Source of the DNA: Malachius bipustulatus
Lineage: Eukaryota > Arthropoda > Insecta > Coleoptera > Melyridae
Reading direction: 5' to 3'
Length of the DNA stretch: 64,000 bases
Assembly: GCA_910589415.1 (NCBI GenBank)
Contig: OU342635.1
Span: forward strand, 38,714,929 to 38,778,928
Positions 1 through 12,412 of this stretch are shown one piece after another (positions within the stretch are counted from its first letter, which is position 1; the number at the start of each line of letters is the position of its first letter). The notes below the pieces were generated by a model. That model did not search any database. It was not told the origin of the DNA and worked only from the letters and a program-made list of their open reading frames with translations. The translations under genes were made by a program, and so were the position numbers.

Positions 1-454
1 GATTGTTTCCGAACTGGCACATGCTTAAGAAAACTTAATATTTGAAATGTCAAAGCTTTTCAAAAATGAAAGGGAGCTTTCGAGTCGATTCGACCGTTTG
101 CGCCATCTTACAACATAAACCAGTCACACTCAACATAAACATTCTTCATTACACTGATCGATACTATTAAACAGAAATTGAACTTTTAGAAACAAAAATA
201 ATACGACCAAGTCTCTAGGAACTTGTTGCTGATCTGGGATCTGGATTAGGAATAAAAAATCGATCATTCAAATTCCAATGCTTTCTAACAACTTCTACCG
301 TTTTCGCTACATCAACAAAATTCAGCAAGTTGTTTGGTTTAAACAGTCTAAATTTTCTGGAATATATTATTTTTGGCGCACATTAGGTTTGGCACACATT
401 ATTTTTATGATTCCGCTTTTTTTATCACTTTCATCGCACTACATATTCAGGAAT
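1..454. other. AT-rich intergenic, no gene seen
   Basis: No coding region, RNA gene or repeat boundary could be supported here. The short open frames have no recognisable motif and no codon-like pattern. Confidence 0.5.
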
Positions 455-1745
455 GGAAAGGAATATTTATAAAATTCAGACATTCGTTTGTCCACGATTT
501 TTCCACGTTTGTCTACCAAAAATTTTCATTTGTCCGTCGTCCAAAAAACAAGTTATGATAAAATTAAAAAAATTGACTCCATGAACAGACTTCATTAACT
601 TTCAAACGGCATTCGTTTGTTCACGATTTTTCCACGTTTGTCCAGCCAAAATTTTTACATTTGTCAACCGTCGAAGAAAAAGTTACGACCAAATTAAAAA
701 GAAATTACATGTAGCACCCCCTATGAATTGTCATTAATTCTCGTACGGGATATGATTGTCGACGATTTGTCCACGTTCGTTTTTTCACCTCAACCAAATA
801 GAAGACTTAATGGAAGACCAAATAAAAAAATCATACTTGTAAACAACCTGAACTGAGAGTTACGTACTGTTAACAACAACTGCAACAACAACAACAACGA
901 CTCTTCAGTTATAATTCTCCTTTGTCCATCCACTATACAGTAAGTAAGGCATAAATTCAATAATTCCGTTGATGTTGATTTTTTTGGAAAAAGTATCGAA
1001 GGGGCTTAGCAATTTTGGCTGTGGCAAATAATTTCAACCTATTTTCAGTTCCCGATGTCATTTGCTTTTCATGCTATGACGTCATCATATTGTTTTTTTT
1101 TTTACCAAAACCTATAGGTACATTTTATTATTGATTTTGACTGTACTTTTCATTCCGAGTATACGTATTTGGAATTATTAAAGCAATTGAAAAATGAGAT
1201 CGAGAAGTCATAGTACGAACGATGACTCCGTGAGTCAAACATTTTGATAAAACAAACTAAATTAATGTTTTTATTTCATAAACCCGAAACTAGATCAATT
1301 TTCTTTATGTAATGAATTTTAAATATTTGAACTTCAAGAATTTTTTTCGCGATTTTTTTCAAGTAAGATTGTCATTAAAAAATAAGCTGAAAATATTTGC
1401 CACACAGTCAAAATCGGTAAACACTTTGGATATTATTTCCAAAATATTAATATCAACGGAATTATTATTGAAAAATATGCATTACTTACTTTCCACACTG
1501 TATAAATGTTCTTTGAGTTAGGGACAAACTAAAATTTTAGTTGGACAAACATGAAAAAATCGTGGGCAAATAAATGCCGTTTGAATAAAAAATCGCTTTT
1601 GGTGCTGCTGACATTTTAAAAATTTGGTCATAACATTTCTTTGAGGGGGTGAGAAACGAAAATTTCGGGTGCGCAAACGTGGACAAATTGTTGACAAACA
1701 AATGCAATTTAAGTTTTATAGATATTCTCACTTAGGGGTGCCAAC
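455..1745. mobile_element. Foldback element with tandem-unit arms, copy A
   Basis: The left side carries three direct, diverged units of about 120-130 bp (near 466, 600 and 740), each built on words such as 'ggcattcgtttgt', 'ccacgtttgtc' and 'agttacgaccaaatt'. The right side (about 1512-1740) carries the same units in reverse orientation. The middle holds 'gttacgtactgttaacaa', also found in the second copy at 37.35-38.17 kb. Long inverted arms built of tandem subunits are the hallmark of Foldback (FB) elements. No transposase is visible. Exact ends are uncertain. Confidence 0.6.
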
Positions 1746-3155
1746 TTCACTAAGCTTTCCAAACCTGAAGGTGCTTACACATAACATGGGAGCCGCCCGT
1801 GAACCGCTCGGCGGAAACTATTTTCACCGTGGAAAATCCAACAAGCCATGAGAAAGTGACGAACCAACCATGAACCATCTGAAGTCATTGGAATATAGAA
1901 TTAATTAATTAGACATCTTTGCATTCGTTTAATTTTTTTATTTACTTGCAATCATCGCGGGAGGAAAATTACACTATATTGGTGATAATAATTGACGCTT
2001 TATTAGATGAGTATTTTATGCAAGAAAAAAGACCACAACAGCATTGGTGATAATGCCGATCAGAAAATCCGATGAGACGGCTCGCCGGCAGCCATTCACG
2101 AACCGTTCTCACCAACCATTCACGACCGAATCAGTGCGTTCTGAAGCTCCAAACCACGTGAATCAGGTGAATTTCCGCTCGCTCGCTCGCAGCTCCTCAA
2201 CTGCTCGGCTCTCGCTCGGCTCGCATATGTACACGCACCTTTATAATTGAAACTTTTGAAATTTTTAGCGAGCGTAAATTATTTTTCCACCGTCTAATTT
2301 ACCCGTAAATTATTTATAAATATGATAAACTCTGAATGAATGTTTTATAACTCAATTAAATTTACTTTTGTTATGTTACATGCAACTATAACAAGCGCAA
2401 TACACATACTCGTCCACGTAAATGACACGCTTATAAATTCATCATTAGCGAGAGAAATTTAATGTGTCGAATCTTCATGATCATTATTGAAGACATGGTG
2501 ATACATTTCATATGATAATGATTGTAATGAGAAAATTATTACTTTTTTACCACGGAGAAATACTCATGTGAAAATTAATGTTGTTGATAACTTTCTGTTT
2601 TTTCTTATAATTAATTGATGATCAGATAGGTACCTACATTAACAGTAAATATAAATCTATTATTATTATTTTTGTTGCTTACTCATATAGCGCAGTGTAT
2701 TTCTGCTTGAACCCAATATTCAAGGCTCGATCTTGGTAAATAACACTATGCACTTAACATTAAATCCGCAAAGAGCTTACACGGTGTCAAATATGTATCC
2801 TCTCATGCATCCCAAAAAAGATATATATTTTGGGAATTACTAAAGAATTTTATAGTTTTATCCGAATCAGCCGGAAAATCCGTCTGCTTATCTGCTTCGC
2901 GCTTATCTTCATGAAGTTTATGGCAGGTGGTGGTGGTGGTGGTGGTGATATGACCTCAGGGTTAATGAAACCCTATTAGTCATAGACTTTTGTATTTGGA
3001 TGTAACAATGTCACAGAGGTTGCAGTTAAAGCATCATTCATTACAAAGTACAAAGTATACAAAAAGATTACATCCCTATCCTAAATTGAACAATTCCACT
3101 TTCGTTTTCTTACATTTTTTAGATTACTTACTTTTTTTTTTTTTTATACACATAT
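1746..3155. other. Intergenic, no gene seen
   Basis: No supported gene. A somewhat GC-richer patch lies near 1790-1860 and 2060-2230 (repeated words like 'gaaccgctcggcgg' and 'cattcacgaacc'), but it has no coding or element structure that I recognise. A GGT microsatellite is listed separately. Confidence 0.45.
2926..2948 (+). repeat. (GGT)n microsatellite
   Basis: About eight uninterrupted GGT triplets. It lies outside any supported coding frame. Confidence 0.9.
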
Positions 3156-3783
3156 ACAGGATGATCCCGAAATGGCGGACACGGACAGCACCACAGCATC
3201 TATTGTGGATTAAAGATTCTAAGTTTTATTTACTGTTTTCTCCAGTATGGCTCCCTTAAGAAGATATGACCACTTTTGTAGAAAATAAAGTCACAACGCT
3301 GCACTGGATACCATTCTTCAGGCAGAAAAATAATGTGTAGGTCTACAATACCCAGATAGATGTTACCATGGAAACATATGAAATGGAAACACAACAATAG
3401 TTTAAAACAAGCTTAAAACAATAATCGTTGCGCGGATACAAATTCGATAATATTATTCAAAATCTCGAATTAGAACAACGATGCTACATTGAAAAATTTT
3501 GTTGAACACAGGGAATAGGTAAACTTTGAATGCCTATAATTTCGTTCACGATAATAAAAATAATAAAAAGCAAACACTATCGTTATAGTTATGTGAAACC
3601 ATGTGTTTTGCCAGTAGAGGTTATTTAAATTTGACCGCCATTTCGATTTAAAGTTTAGAAAAAGGACACCCTATATCTCGATAACGAAGCCGAGGAACAC
3701 ATTTTTGTTTTAAATTTACAGTCTTTCTGAACATCCTCTACAACACCCTGTATTCCGTGTCCGCCATTTCGGGATCACCCTGT
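3156..3783. mobile_element. TIR element with ACAGGATG / CACCCTGT ends
   Basis: The left end 'acaggatgatcccgaaat' continues into 'ggcggacacgg' and is mirrored at the right end by 'ccgtgtccgcc' running into 'atttcgggatcaccctgt'. The terminal inverted repeats are about 27 bp. The interior is not palindromic and has no transposase frame. It is therefore a non-autonomous DNA element of about 630 bp, the simplest member of the CAGGGTG-ended group in this window. Confidence 0.7.
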
Positions 3784-3817
3784 ATACTTTATTTTTTATC
3801 AATTTTTTTTTTTTAAT

Positions 3818-4697
3818 ATAGGTTATTCACGGTATACGCTACGGAAGTTTATGGCCATGTCTCTGGATTTTAGGATCTTTTTATTTTTGGAGTGGATAGA
3901 GATCCGGCAGAGGTACGTTTTAAAATTATAGTCATAGTGTACAGGTGTCCCAAAAGCATGAAACATATCAAAGTTATGTTTTTTTAAATGGAATGCTCCT
4001 ATGTTATTGCATTTTTAGATTGCCTGGGAAGAAAAAAGAAGATTGGCTTTTACAGTTGGTGTTTAAATTCAGAAGTTTGTGAGTTATAAACAAGTGAAAA
4101 TCGTCATTTTTCAAGTTCAAGGCCCTGTACAAGGAAAACGGCTTAAGATAGAGGAAAACGGCTCACATGTCCCTATTTTAACTTTTCATGTACTATCCAA
4201 TGATGAAGATGAAATGTTTATACAGGGTGATAAAATATTTTAAAAATTCTAAGATTTCTCCACGCGTCGACAAATAAAAAAATCAAAGAAAGTACAAATG
4301 TTTCTACCATAGGATAGTACATGAAAAGTTAAAATAGGGACATGTAAGCCGTTTTTCTCTATCTTGAACCGTTTTCGTTGTACAGGGCCTTGAACTTGAA
4401 AAATGACGATTTTCACTTGTTTATAACTCGAAAACTTCTGAATTTAAACACCAACTGTAAAAGCCAATCTTCTTTTTTCTTCCCAGGCAATCTAAAAATG
4501 CAATAACATAGGAGCATTCCATTTAAAAAAACATAACTTTGATATGTTTCATGCTTTTAGGACACCTGTACATTATGAATATAATTTTAAAACGTACCTC
4601 TGCCGGGTCTCTATCCACTCCAAAAATAAAAAGATCCTAAAAACCAGAGACACGGCTATAATCTTCCGTGGCGTATACCGTGAATAACCCTGTATAT
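3818..4697. mobile_element. Long palindromic foldback (core type K)
   Basis: An almost complete palindrome of about 880 bp, with arms of about 420 bp. The left arm starts 'ggttattcacggtatacgc' and the right arm ends 'gcgtataccgtgaataacc' followed by 'ctgtata'. Each arm contains a second internal boundary, 'acaggtgtccc' / 'gggacacctgta'-like, and near the centre the core words 'gagttataaacaagtgaa' and 'catgtcccta'. The same core, diverged, occurs in the palindromes at 4.7-5.6 kb and 10.7-11.5 kb, with other outer arms. No protein coding. Confidence 0.8.
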
Positions 4698-4738
4698 GTA
4701 TACTCTATTTTTTTTTATTTATTTTTTTTTTTTGTAAT

Positions 4739-5596
4739 ATACAGGGTGAATTATAAAAAACGCCCCAAGCGATAACTCCGGTTATTTTGAAGATATGACA
4801 AAACTTTTTTATACAAAGTGGCGCCGTTTATCATCATCTATATGTTGAGATAAACGCTCGATCAACACAACTTCCTGTTTAACCGGAAGTAACATCAACT
4901 TCGGGTTTTTAAATAGAACACCCTGTAAAACTTTATATTTTTTAAATGTCTGAAGAAATCGAATACAGGTGGTTTTCACCATTGGAATTTAGATTGAGCG
5001 GTTTATGAGTTATAAACAAGTGAAGATCGAAAATTTTCAACTTCAAAGCAGCGTAGAACTAGAACGGCTCAAGATATCTAAAAACGGTTTACATGTCCCT
5101 ATCTTAACTTTTCACCTAGTATCCTACTATGTGGTTAAAATTTTAATACAGGGTGATGAAAAATTGGATAATTTTCATCATCCTGTATTAAAATTTACTC
5201 CACATAGTGGAATAAAACATGAAAAGTTAGGATAGGGACATGTAAACCGTTTTTAGATATCTTGAGCCGTTCTAGTTCTACGCTGCTTTGAAGTTGAAAA
5301 TTTTCGATCTTCACTTGTTTATAACTCATAAACCGCTCAATCTAAATTCCAATGGTGAAAACCACCTGTATTCCATTTCTTCAGACATTTAAAAAATATA
5401 AAGTTTTACAGGGTGTTTTATTTAAAAACCCGAAGTTAATGTTACTTCCGGTTAAACAGGAAGTTGTGTTGATCGAGCGTTTATCTCAACATATAGATGA
5501 TGATAAACGGCGCCACTTTGTATAAAAAAAGTTTTGTCATATCTTCAAAATTAACGGAGTTATAGCTTGGGGCGTTTTTTATAATTCACCCTGTAT
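4739..5596. mobile_element. Long palindromic foldback, CAGGGTG ends
   Basis: Palindrome of about 860 bp. The left end 'acagggtgaattataaaa' is mirrored by 'ttttataattcaccctgt'. The outer module (about 190 bp, including 'aacgccccaagcgataact') ends in 'acaccctgta'. It is followed by a core of about 220 bp ('gagttataaacaagtgaag', 'catgtccctatcttaactt') that meets its mirror copy at a centre near 5150-5175. It lies only about 40 bp from the preceding palindrome, separated by T-rich DNA. Confidence 0.85.
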
Positions 5597-5754
5597 ACTC
5601 TATTTTTTTTTCGGTTTCATTTACAATACATATCGTTTAATTAAACATTGGCAACAAAAAATGAGAAAAAATGTGATTAATCTGTGAATAATCTCGTAAA
5701 ATATCTAATTGTCGTTCTATCGCCTGTGATTAAATGGAATTCCCAGGAAATTGT

Positions 5755-6265
5755 AGTGCGTCACCAGCGAAAAAATGCCACGTTCTAACACAAGAAGAGC
5801 GTGTAATGATGAATATTGTGTATAAAGGTCTTACGGATAGCAACCCGGATATGATAGTGAAGGAGGTATACTTTGGTGTATTACTTTGTATGCTAGTTTA
5901 ACTAATATGGCTATTTGCACAGTCTTCAGAGTTATCAAGAATTCAGGTATTGAGAAAACATAAAGCTGTAACTTCTGGTTGAAAGAGAATCATGCTCTAT
6001 GATGAGGTGAAGTAAGCTATTCATCGAAAATTTCATGCTGCATTTTCTTAGGACTGAAATTTCTACTTTCAAAAAATTTTAACAGAGGTGCACAACGAAT
6101 AAAAGTCTGCCGAAGATATCTCGTCACGTATGAATCCTTACTTTAAGTGAAATGAACATTCGCTATCCGAAAAGAAACCTAAAAAGCATTTTGATCGAAA
6201 AAAAAAAGAAATTGTTTTGCGGCGCAGAATTTTTTTTAATGAAATTCGGAAGCATCGTCGATCAT
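5755..6265 (+). pseudogene. Degenerate DDE transposase fragment (IS630/Tc1-mariner type)
   Basis: Conceptual translation across several stops and frameshifts gives an N-terminal helix-turn-helix-like stretch beginning LTQEERVMMNIVYKGL, then FRVIKNSGI. Further on is a segment ending EIVLRRRIF with NEIRKHR in a shifted frame. This resembles the widespread insect DDE_3-type transposases, in which a 'LMEREDIV..R..FL.EIR..R' block follows the HTH. The DDE catalytic part is missing. It is a dead remnant, recognised from family resemblance alone. Confidence 0.5.
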
Positions 6266-7630
6266 AAAAAAATATATTAGACACATTCAGATACTTTTTC
6301 TTTTTCTATTAATTCTATAATTTTTCGCTGAATGCTTTATCTCATGATAGATGTCAATATGATTAATGAATAATGAATAACTTCCTGGTCGTCATTTTGG
6401 CTGATTTGTCATGCTACTATAATATGTATAATTTTGAGAGCCATGTTTAGCTTGCTACTTTTTTAGGGTACTTGTAAAATTATTATTTGACTTGACCTCT
6501 ATGTCCATAACACTGCCAACTATTCGCGGCTGCGAGGAAGACTGTTAATTTGTAAGCACCAGTTAGAGTAGGTAGGTATATTAAAATGAAGATGCATTTA
6601 TATATTTATACATAAAAGTCACTTGACCTATTTGTTAAACAATATTAGTGTTACTCTAGGTCCATAAAATTTGATAAATTATTGAGTCGTGCTTTTCGTA
6701 GTCATAGTTGGACAGACATACTCATTTTGGATTCTGCCCGAGTAACTGGAGCATCGGATTCTAAATTCTTGATTTCCATAATCAGATACACGGCACACGT
6801 AACGTTGTTCCATGTGTATTACAGATGAGTAACAGATAGCAAAACTAGAGATGATTAACATACTCTACAATAACAATTTACTGAATGTTCTTTTTTCAAC
6901 TTTAAATCCTGTTTGAATGTTTATAACGTTTAAACCACGAAGAAAACGCTGGTAACTAAAAAGCATTGATATGAGTTGAAGAGCTATGCAACCAAATTAA
7001 CACTTAATTTTCAAATAAAAATGGTTTGAACAGACGCTTGTTGGGAATCTTTTAGTAAAAGCGTGACGACCGAATATAAAAATCTACCTATGCAAAATGT
7101 TTTTTGCTTTTAGAGTAAATGTAATTAAGTCCCGGCTGACTTAACATCTCATAGACGAGACAATTAAATAACGTTTCCGCCCGGTTGACCAACTTTATAG
7201 TTGAAACCTCTGCAAATATTTTTTTTAACGAATAAACCTCTACACATCACTTAGATATTGAGTAGAAAATTATTTGTTTGCAATCCTAACTAAATGACTC
7301 CTAATCAAAATTTATGAATAATGTACATGAAATCTCCTGACTGTGATCTAAATTAAGGGACGTCATACACCATATTATTATGATGTATGTTTCTTTATAG
7401 GTTGGAAACACATTAAATTTTTGTTCGTGTTGATGGGAAACTACGCGCGAACGCGCAGGAACTCGCATGGAAAAACACGATCTGTTCAAAAGAACTGCGT
7501 TCGTGCACAGTTTCCAATCCACACCAACAAACAGTCAAATAAAAAAAAAAAATAAAAAAGCGCATCAGTGAGGACTCTTAGACAAGAATTTGGACAAGAT
7601 ATCTTCAGACAAAGACAATATGAAAATATA
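6266..7630. other. Intergenic, no gene seen
   Basis: No coding region, RNA or clear repeat is supported. Short open frames, for example at 6679-6861 and 7301-7522 (minus), have no signal peptide, motif or repeat relationship. Confidence 0.45.
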
Positions 7631-7633
7631 ATA

Positions 7634-7834
7634 ATATAGAGGGGGTTCCATTTAAAAAATTGATTTTATATGCCTTGCTTTAACAAGGAAACGCCTCTAT
7701 TAATAAACAACTTTAAAATGTGACCCCATTTGTTGCCTATAATTTTTATTGAAACAATTCTGATTATCGTGAACGGTTTCAATGCTATGGGAAAAGGACA
7801 CATATAAAGCTCACCCTGTATAATTTTTCAATTT
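7634..7834. mobile_element. Short CACCCTG-ended element, degenerate
   Basis: The right end 'agctcaccctgtata' matches the terminal signature of the palindromic family. The left end 'tatagagggggttccattt' looks like a decayed version of the same terminus. The 200 bp in between is not a palindrome. Probably a truncated or aged non-autonomous element. Confidence 0.4.
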
Positions 7835-8889
7835 CACTTTCATTTTTTTGAAATTTTTAATTTAAATTTAACTTTGGTAAATTTACTTATCTGCCAATGA
7901 CAAGGCAAGAACCATCTTTTTCTAAGGTAGGTACAGATTAAAATCATGGGATTCTAGAACTTGACAGAAAAATGTGAGTAGTATAATAAGAATGAAAATT
8001 CTGGAACCCTTCCGCTTATGCAAGCTTTAACACAGGTCAATAACACCAACCCCTCCACAAATGACTCCTACCACCAACACAAGCGGTAATTTAACTAATC
8101 GTTGTGTGGGTAGGTTCAAACCTTTGAGTTGTAATTCGGGTTGCACAATTCGAAGGGGGGAGGCTCTAGAACTCTCATTCCTATACTACCAATGAGCGAA
8201 AAAATGACTTATATTTAAGAAGAGGTTTATATTATAAGAGGTGATTTTTTAAGGTTGATTTTTTAAAGCCAGGGAGGGAGAGGTGGTAACGATGGGCACA
8301 GGGTTAACGAATAATATCGTGAAAAGGTCCCGAAGCGAGTGGTTCATTGTTGGCAGAACTCATACTCCATAATATAGGTGTGGTAAGATGCAATGAAGAA
8401 TTTTTTTAAGAATAGAATACAAGAAAATACTTATTCAGATATCTTTAGAAATATTCAGAGGCTTGTTTGAGATGTTGTAATAGTAGACTTGTCATTATGG
8501 GATGGGATCAAAGACTCATAAACATACTAGCAACCATACAAGAAACCTATCATAAATCTCTAATCCTCGGAAAACTAACTGGGAGTCCTATGAGACAGAC
8601 CAGGATCCTATTCCACCATAAAAACTTTGCAGCTTCGCACTACTTGTCACTTCGCATTTTTAGAAAACTTCCAGTTAAACAGGTAAATTATTGTAAGTTG
8701 CATTGTTTTAGCATCAAAAATTTGCAAAATATTTGCAATTTTATATTGAGTACAATAAATATATATTTATACAATAAATTGATTAACCTAAATCGTTGTG
8801 GCAACCAATTTCCTGCTTTTAAAACAATAAAAATTTAAAGCGCAAATTAACAAACTTTTTTGTGAAATTGGGCCTGGAGATTAGTTTAC
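7835..8889. other. Intergenic, no gene seen
   Basis: The longest open frame (8467-8838, plus) begins with TTG, shows no motif and reads like random AT-rich translation. It may partly be the decayed 5' side of the LINE that follows, but nothing recognisable is left. Confidence 0.4.
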
Positions 8890-10560
8890 AACAGACGAGA
8901 CACATGATAAGGAATACAATATACACGAAAAGATATAAACACAATAATAGTACCTGCCCTTTTGGAACGGAAACCTAGCTGCACAAAAGGACAAGTTAGG
9001 AAACACTTCAACAAAACGAAGGAAACAAACAAGTGGAAGATATATATATAAGATATATAGGCTCTCACAGAATACAGCAAAGCACTGAGGAAACCAAACA
9101 CAGAGTCATGGAGAATGCACTACGAGAACATAGAAAGGAACTCAAGAATATGCTGTAGATTCCATAAAATACTCTCAAAACAACCCAAGAGATTTATTGA
9201 CACCCTGAAGATAGAGAGTGGCAAATATAAAGAAACAAAAGAGGACACAATGAGGGAACTACTCAAGTTCTTTTCCCAGGATATAAGTCACCGATTTATC
9301 CCCACAAGACTGCCTAAATACAGACCTAAAACCCTCAAAGATGACGACTAGGGAGAGCTGGCAGGTTGGAAATTCAGTGGTAATCGAGAGCAAAATGAAC
9401 TTCTTTGAATCTTACAAATCACCGGGTCTGGTTGGCATTTTTCTAATAATGTTGCAGAAAGGACCACGCCTTCTGATCTAGAGGCTATGGTTGATCCTCA
9501 GGGGCAGTCTTGCTTTGGGACACATACCTAAAGCCTGGACCCTAATTATTAGAGTAATTTATATACCTAAGCCTGGGGAAACATGACAGGAAGGGGCAAA
9601 ACCTCTAAGAACAATATGAAGTCTCATGTTATTTTTACTGAAGACTTTAGAAAAAACTGTTTGATAGGAACATAAGGGATGATGTCTTGGCAAACATACA
9701 ATCATCGAGGCTATTATGCTTATAGCACAGGAAAATCCACGGAATCAGCTTTACACCAACTGGCAGAAAAGGCTGAACGTCATAAAATACAAAGAAGTAT
9801 TTTTATGTGAATTTTTGGACATAGAATTTGATAACAAATGTTTAAATCAAAATCTTGAAATCATAGTTGATTCCGTTCTCCAGAGAAAATCTTCAAGGAC
9901 CACGGCAAAAATGTCTGGAATCAACTATGATTTCAATAATGCCAGCCGTGAAAGCCTATACACATCAATATCAAAAACATTGAGGCGTAGAGGAATCAAT
10001 GCTTTTTTTCAACAATATGCAGCAGGTGGATAGACTGCATTATGGAAAATAGATTGGTATGTACAACCCCTATTGGGGGAGACCATGGTGGCTCAGGTGG
10101 CGAGGGGGTGCCCACAGGGAGGTGAACTATCTTCCTTGATATGGAACCGTGTCATAAGCGTCTAGACCAAGAAGGAATCAAGACCACAGGATATGCCGAT
10201 GACCTTGTAATACTAATGCAAGGTAAACTCAACGACACAATATAAAGCCTTGCATGCAAAGAACCCTAAACATCGTAATCAAACGGACAGATGAAGAGGA
10301 ATTAAATGTAATTCCCTCCAAATCATCATAGCGTTCACTAACCGAAGGAAATTGTAGGACGTAGGACCACTAAAACTTCGAGACAAGAACGTACAAATAT
10401 CGGGAGAGGGGAAATATCTTGGGGTACTTTGGACTCAAAAGTCAATGGAACTAAGTGAACAGATTTAAGAAGTGAGCGGAGACCACATTCATGATGGTGA
10501 AACGAGCTTACCGGAAAACATTGGGACTAAAATGTGGATTGATGTGGGTTGAATTTAATG
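8890..10560 (+). pseudogene. Degenerate Loa/R1-type LINE ORF2 (RT part)
   Basis: Read across many stops and frameshifts, this is the inter-domain and reverse-transcriptase part of a non-LTR retrotransposon. From 5' to 3' it shows ALTEYSKALRK and a following MHYENIERNSR block; KILSKQPKRFIDTLK; YKSPGLVGIF (RT domain 0/1 region); GHIPKAWTLIIRVIYIPKPG; STGKSTESALHQLAEKAE; LRRRGINAFF; and the catalytic motif GYADDLVILMQGK near 10189-10230. YADD is the usual LINE polymerase core. The APE endonuclease and RNase H ends are absent. It is interrupted by a small foldback at 9855-9936 and a short (TA)n expansion near 9040. It is an old, immobile copy. The clade is assigned from the order of motifs, not from a tree. 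Confidence 0.75.
9855..9936. mobile_element. 82-bp hairpin insertion in LINE RT domain A
   Basis: Two perfectly complementary 20-bp arms, 'ttgaaatcatagttgattcc' (9855-9874) and its reverse complement (9917-9936), flank a 42-bp loop. The hairpin splits the LINE sequence at the conserved FLDIE..F.NAS segment of RT domain A, so it is an insertion rather than part of the LINE. No transposase. The exact outer limits may be about 20 bp wider on the left. Confidence 0.6.
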
Positions 10561-10642
10561 TAAAAATTTTTGTAATTTATGAATAAATAGAAAGTTACTG
10601 CGAACATGCAAAATTGCTTTAACTCGACGAGGAATACTCAAA

Positions 10643-10664
10643 AGACCTGACCTGACCTGACCTG
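10643..10664 (+). repeat. (CCTGA)n short tandem repeat
   Basis: Four successive copies of 'cctga' lie just downstream of the LINE remnant and about 25 bp before the next palindrome. Confidence 0.8.
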
Positions 10665-10688
10665 GTGAATTCGCGGCTATAATTAATC

Positions 10689-11541
10689 TACAGGGTGTCT
10701 GCTTAAGGCTGGCCACCGGCTATATCTCGGAAACTATAATGGGCCTAGAACCTCAAAATAAAAAATTTCCAGACATAAGTGATCATGAGAAATTCAATGA
10801 AAATATTTTCAAGATGGCCGCGCTTCCGGAAATACAGGAAGTTGACACCTACTTCGTTATTTTAACAGGAACACCCTGTATATTATTATATTTTTTAAAT
10901 GTCTGAAAAAATCGAATACAGGTGGTTTTCACCATTGGAATTTAGATTGAGCGGTTTATGAGTTACAAGTGAAAATCGAAAATTTTCAACTTCAAAGCAG
11001 TCTAGAACTAGAACGGCTCAAGATATCTAAAAACGGTTTACATGTCCCTATCCTAACTTTTCATGTTTTATCCCACTAAGTAAATTTTAATGCAGGGTGA
11101 TGAAAATTATCCGATTTTTCATCACCCTGTATTAAAATTTAAACCACATAGTAGGATACTATGTGAAAAGTTAAGATAGGGACATGTAAACCGTTTTTAG
11201 ATATCTTGATCCGTTCTAGTTCTAGACTGCTTTGAAGTTGAAAATTTTTGATTTTCACTTGTTTATAACTCATAAACCGCTCAATCTAAATTCCAATGGT
11301 GAAAACCACCTGTATTAGATTTCTTCAGACATTTAAAAAATATAAAGTTTTACAGGGTGTTTCCGTTAAAATAACGAAGTAGGTGCCTACTTCCGGTATT
11401 TCCGGAAGTGCGGCCATCTTGAAAATTTTTCATTGAATTTCTCTTGATCACTTATGTCTGGAAATTTTTTATTTTGAGGTTATAGGCCCATTAGTTTCCG
11501 AGATATAGCCGGTGGCCAGCCTTAAGCAGACACACCCTGTA
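10689..11541. mobile_element. Long palindromic foldback sharing core with the 4.7-kb element
   Basis: Palindrome of about 850 bp: 'acagggtgtctgcttaag' at the left, 'cttaagcagacacaccctgt' at the right. The outer module ('ggctggccaccggctatatc') is unrelated to that of the 4739-5596 element. The inner core is nearly the same: 'aaatgtctgaa', 'aggtggttttcaccattgg', 'catgtccctat'. The junction between module and core again carries 'acaccctgta'. No coding capacity. Confidence 0.85.
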
Positions 11542-12206
11542 TAGTACAGGACCCTTATATCATAAATGGCGATTGGTTGCATGGAGGGGGCAACTGGACG
11601 TCAACAACATGTTTCTTAAGACCGTTTTGGAGCGTCTATAGATTAACATGATCCTGTAGAAGTGGTCCTTAACCAGCAGCAGTTTGAAAAATGGGACAAC
11701 TATCCTCCGAAGAACATTGATATTTAGAGGTGGCACAATTTTTATGGTATGCAAAGAATCTGTTTAGAAGGAATCTCCTCAGGACATTGTTACCTAATCA
11801 GAAATACCTACTATGGTGATTATGATGGCTGCAGTAAGTCAACAGTTGTCTTATTACAACACCACCGAAAATCTTGACATACCGTAGCCTGAAAAGTCAC
11901 TATTTTCTGATTCTGTTCTGAATTTGAAGTCCTATAATCATCTTATCCTGGAAAATCTCTTAATCCGTCCCACTTCCTAAATAGATTCTGTACCACAACA
12001 TTATTGTGGTACCTTTGGTACCTTCACTCAGATGAAAAAACGTTCTTCCAAATGTTGATTTTCCCCATACACTAAATCGATGATAATCGGAAACATATCG
12101 GTTTTTAGTGTGAGTAAAACATGCCCCCCGCTCAAGCCTTTTATTTTAGATGAATCGAGGCCTTATTGTTCACCATAAGACTTATTTGAAAGCTTTATAT
12201 AGTGGG
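11542..12206. other. Intergenic, no gene seen
   Basis: No supported feature. Open frames such as 11560-11754 (minus) have no recognisable content. Confidence 0.45.
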
Positions 12207-12412
12207 TATTATAAAGGCTCATCAAGTTAACGGGCAGATTTCTGTGGCCATTTCTGAAGAAGGTATCGAGTCTAAGTAGACATTTATTAAATTTATCTAT
12301 TCTTGACATGACAGTAATTACAAAAATGTTAATAAATGTCATTTGACGTCGATATTAGCTTCAAAAACGAGCACAGAAATCTGCTCGTTACCCTAATAAG
12401 CCTTTATAATAT
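12207..12412. mobile_element. 206-bp MITE
   Basis: Imperfect terminal inverted repeats of about 45 bp: 'tattataaaggctcatcaag' with 'cagatttctgtg' inward at the left; 'cacagaaatctgctcg' and 'taagcctttataata' at the right. The interior is AT-rich and non-coding. Ends in TA are compatible with a TA target duplication, but the flanks do not prove the superfamily. Confidence 0.65.

Noticed and set aside
8467..8838. 123-residue open frame
   Set aside because: Starts at TTG, shows no domain, signal peptide or splice context, and reads like chance AT-rich sequence.
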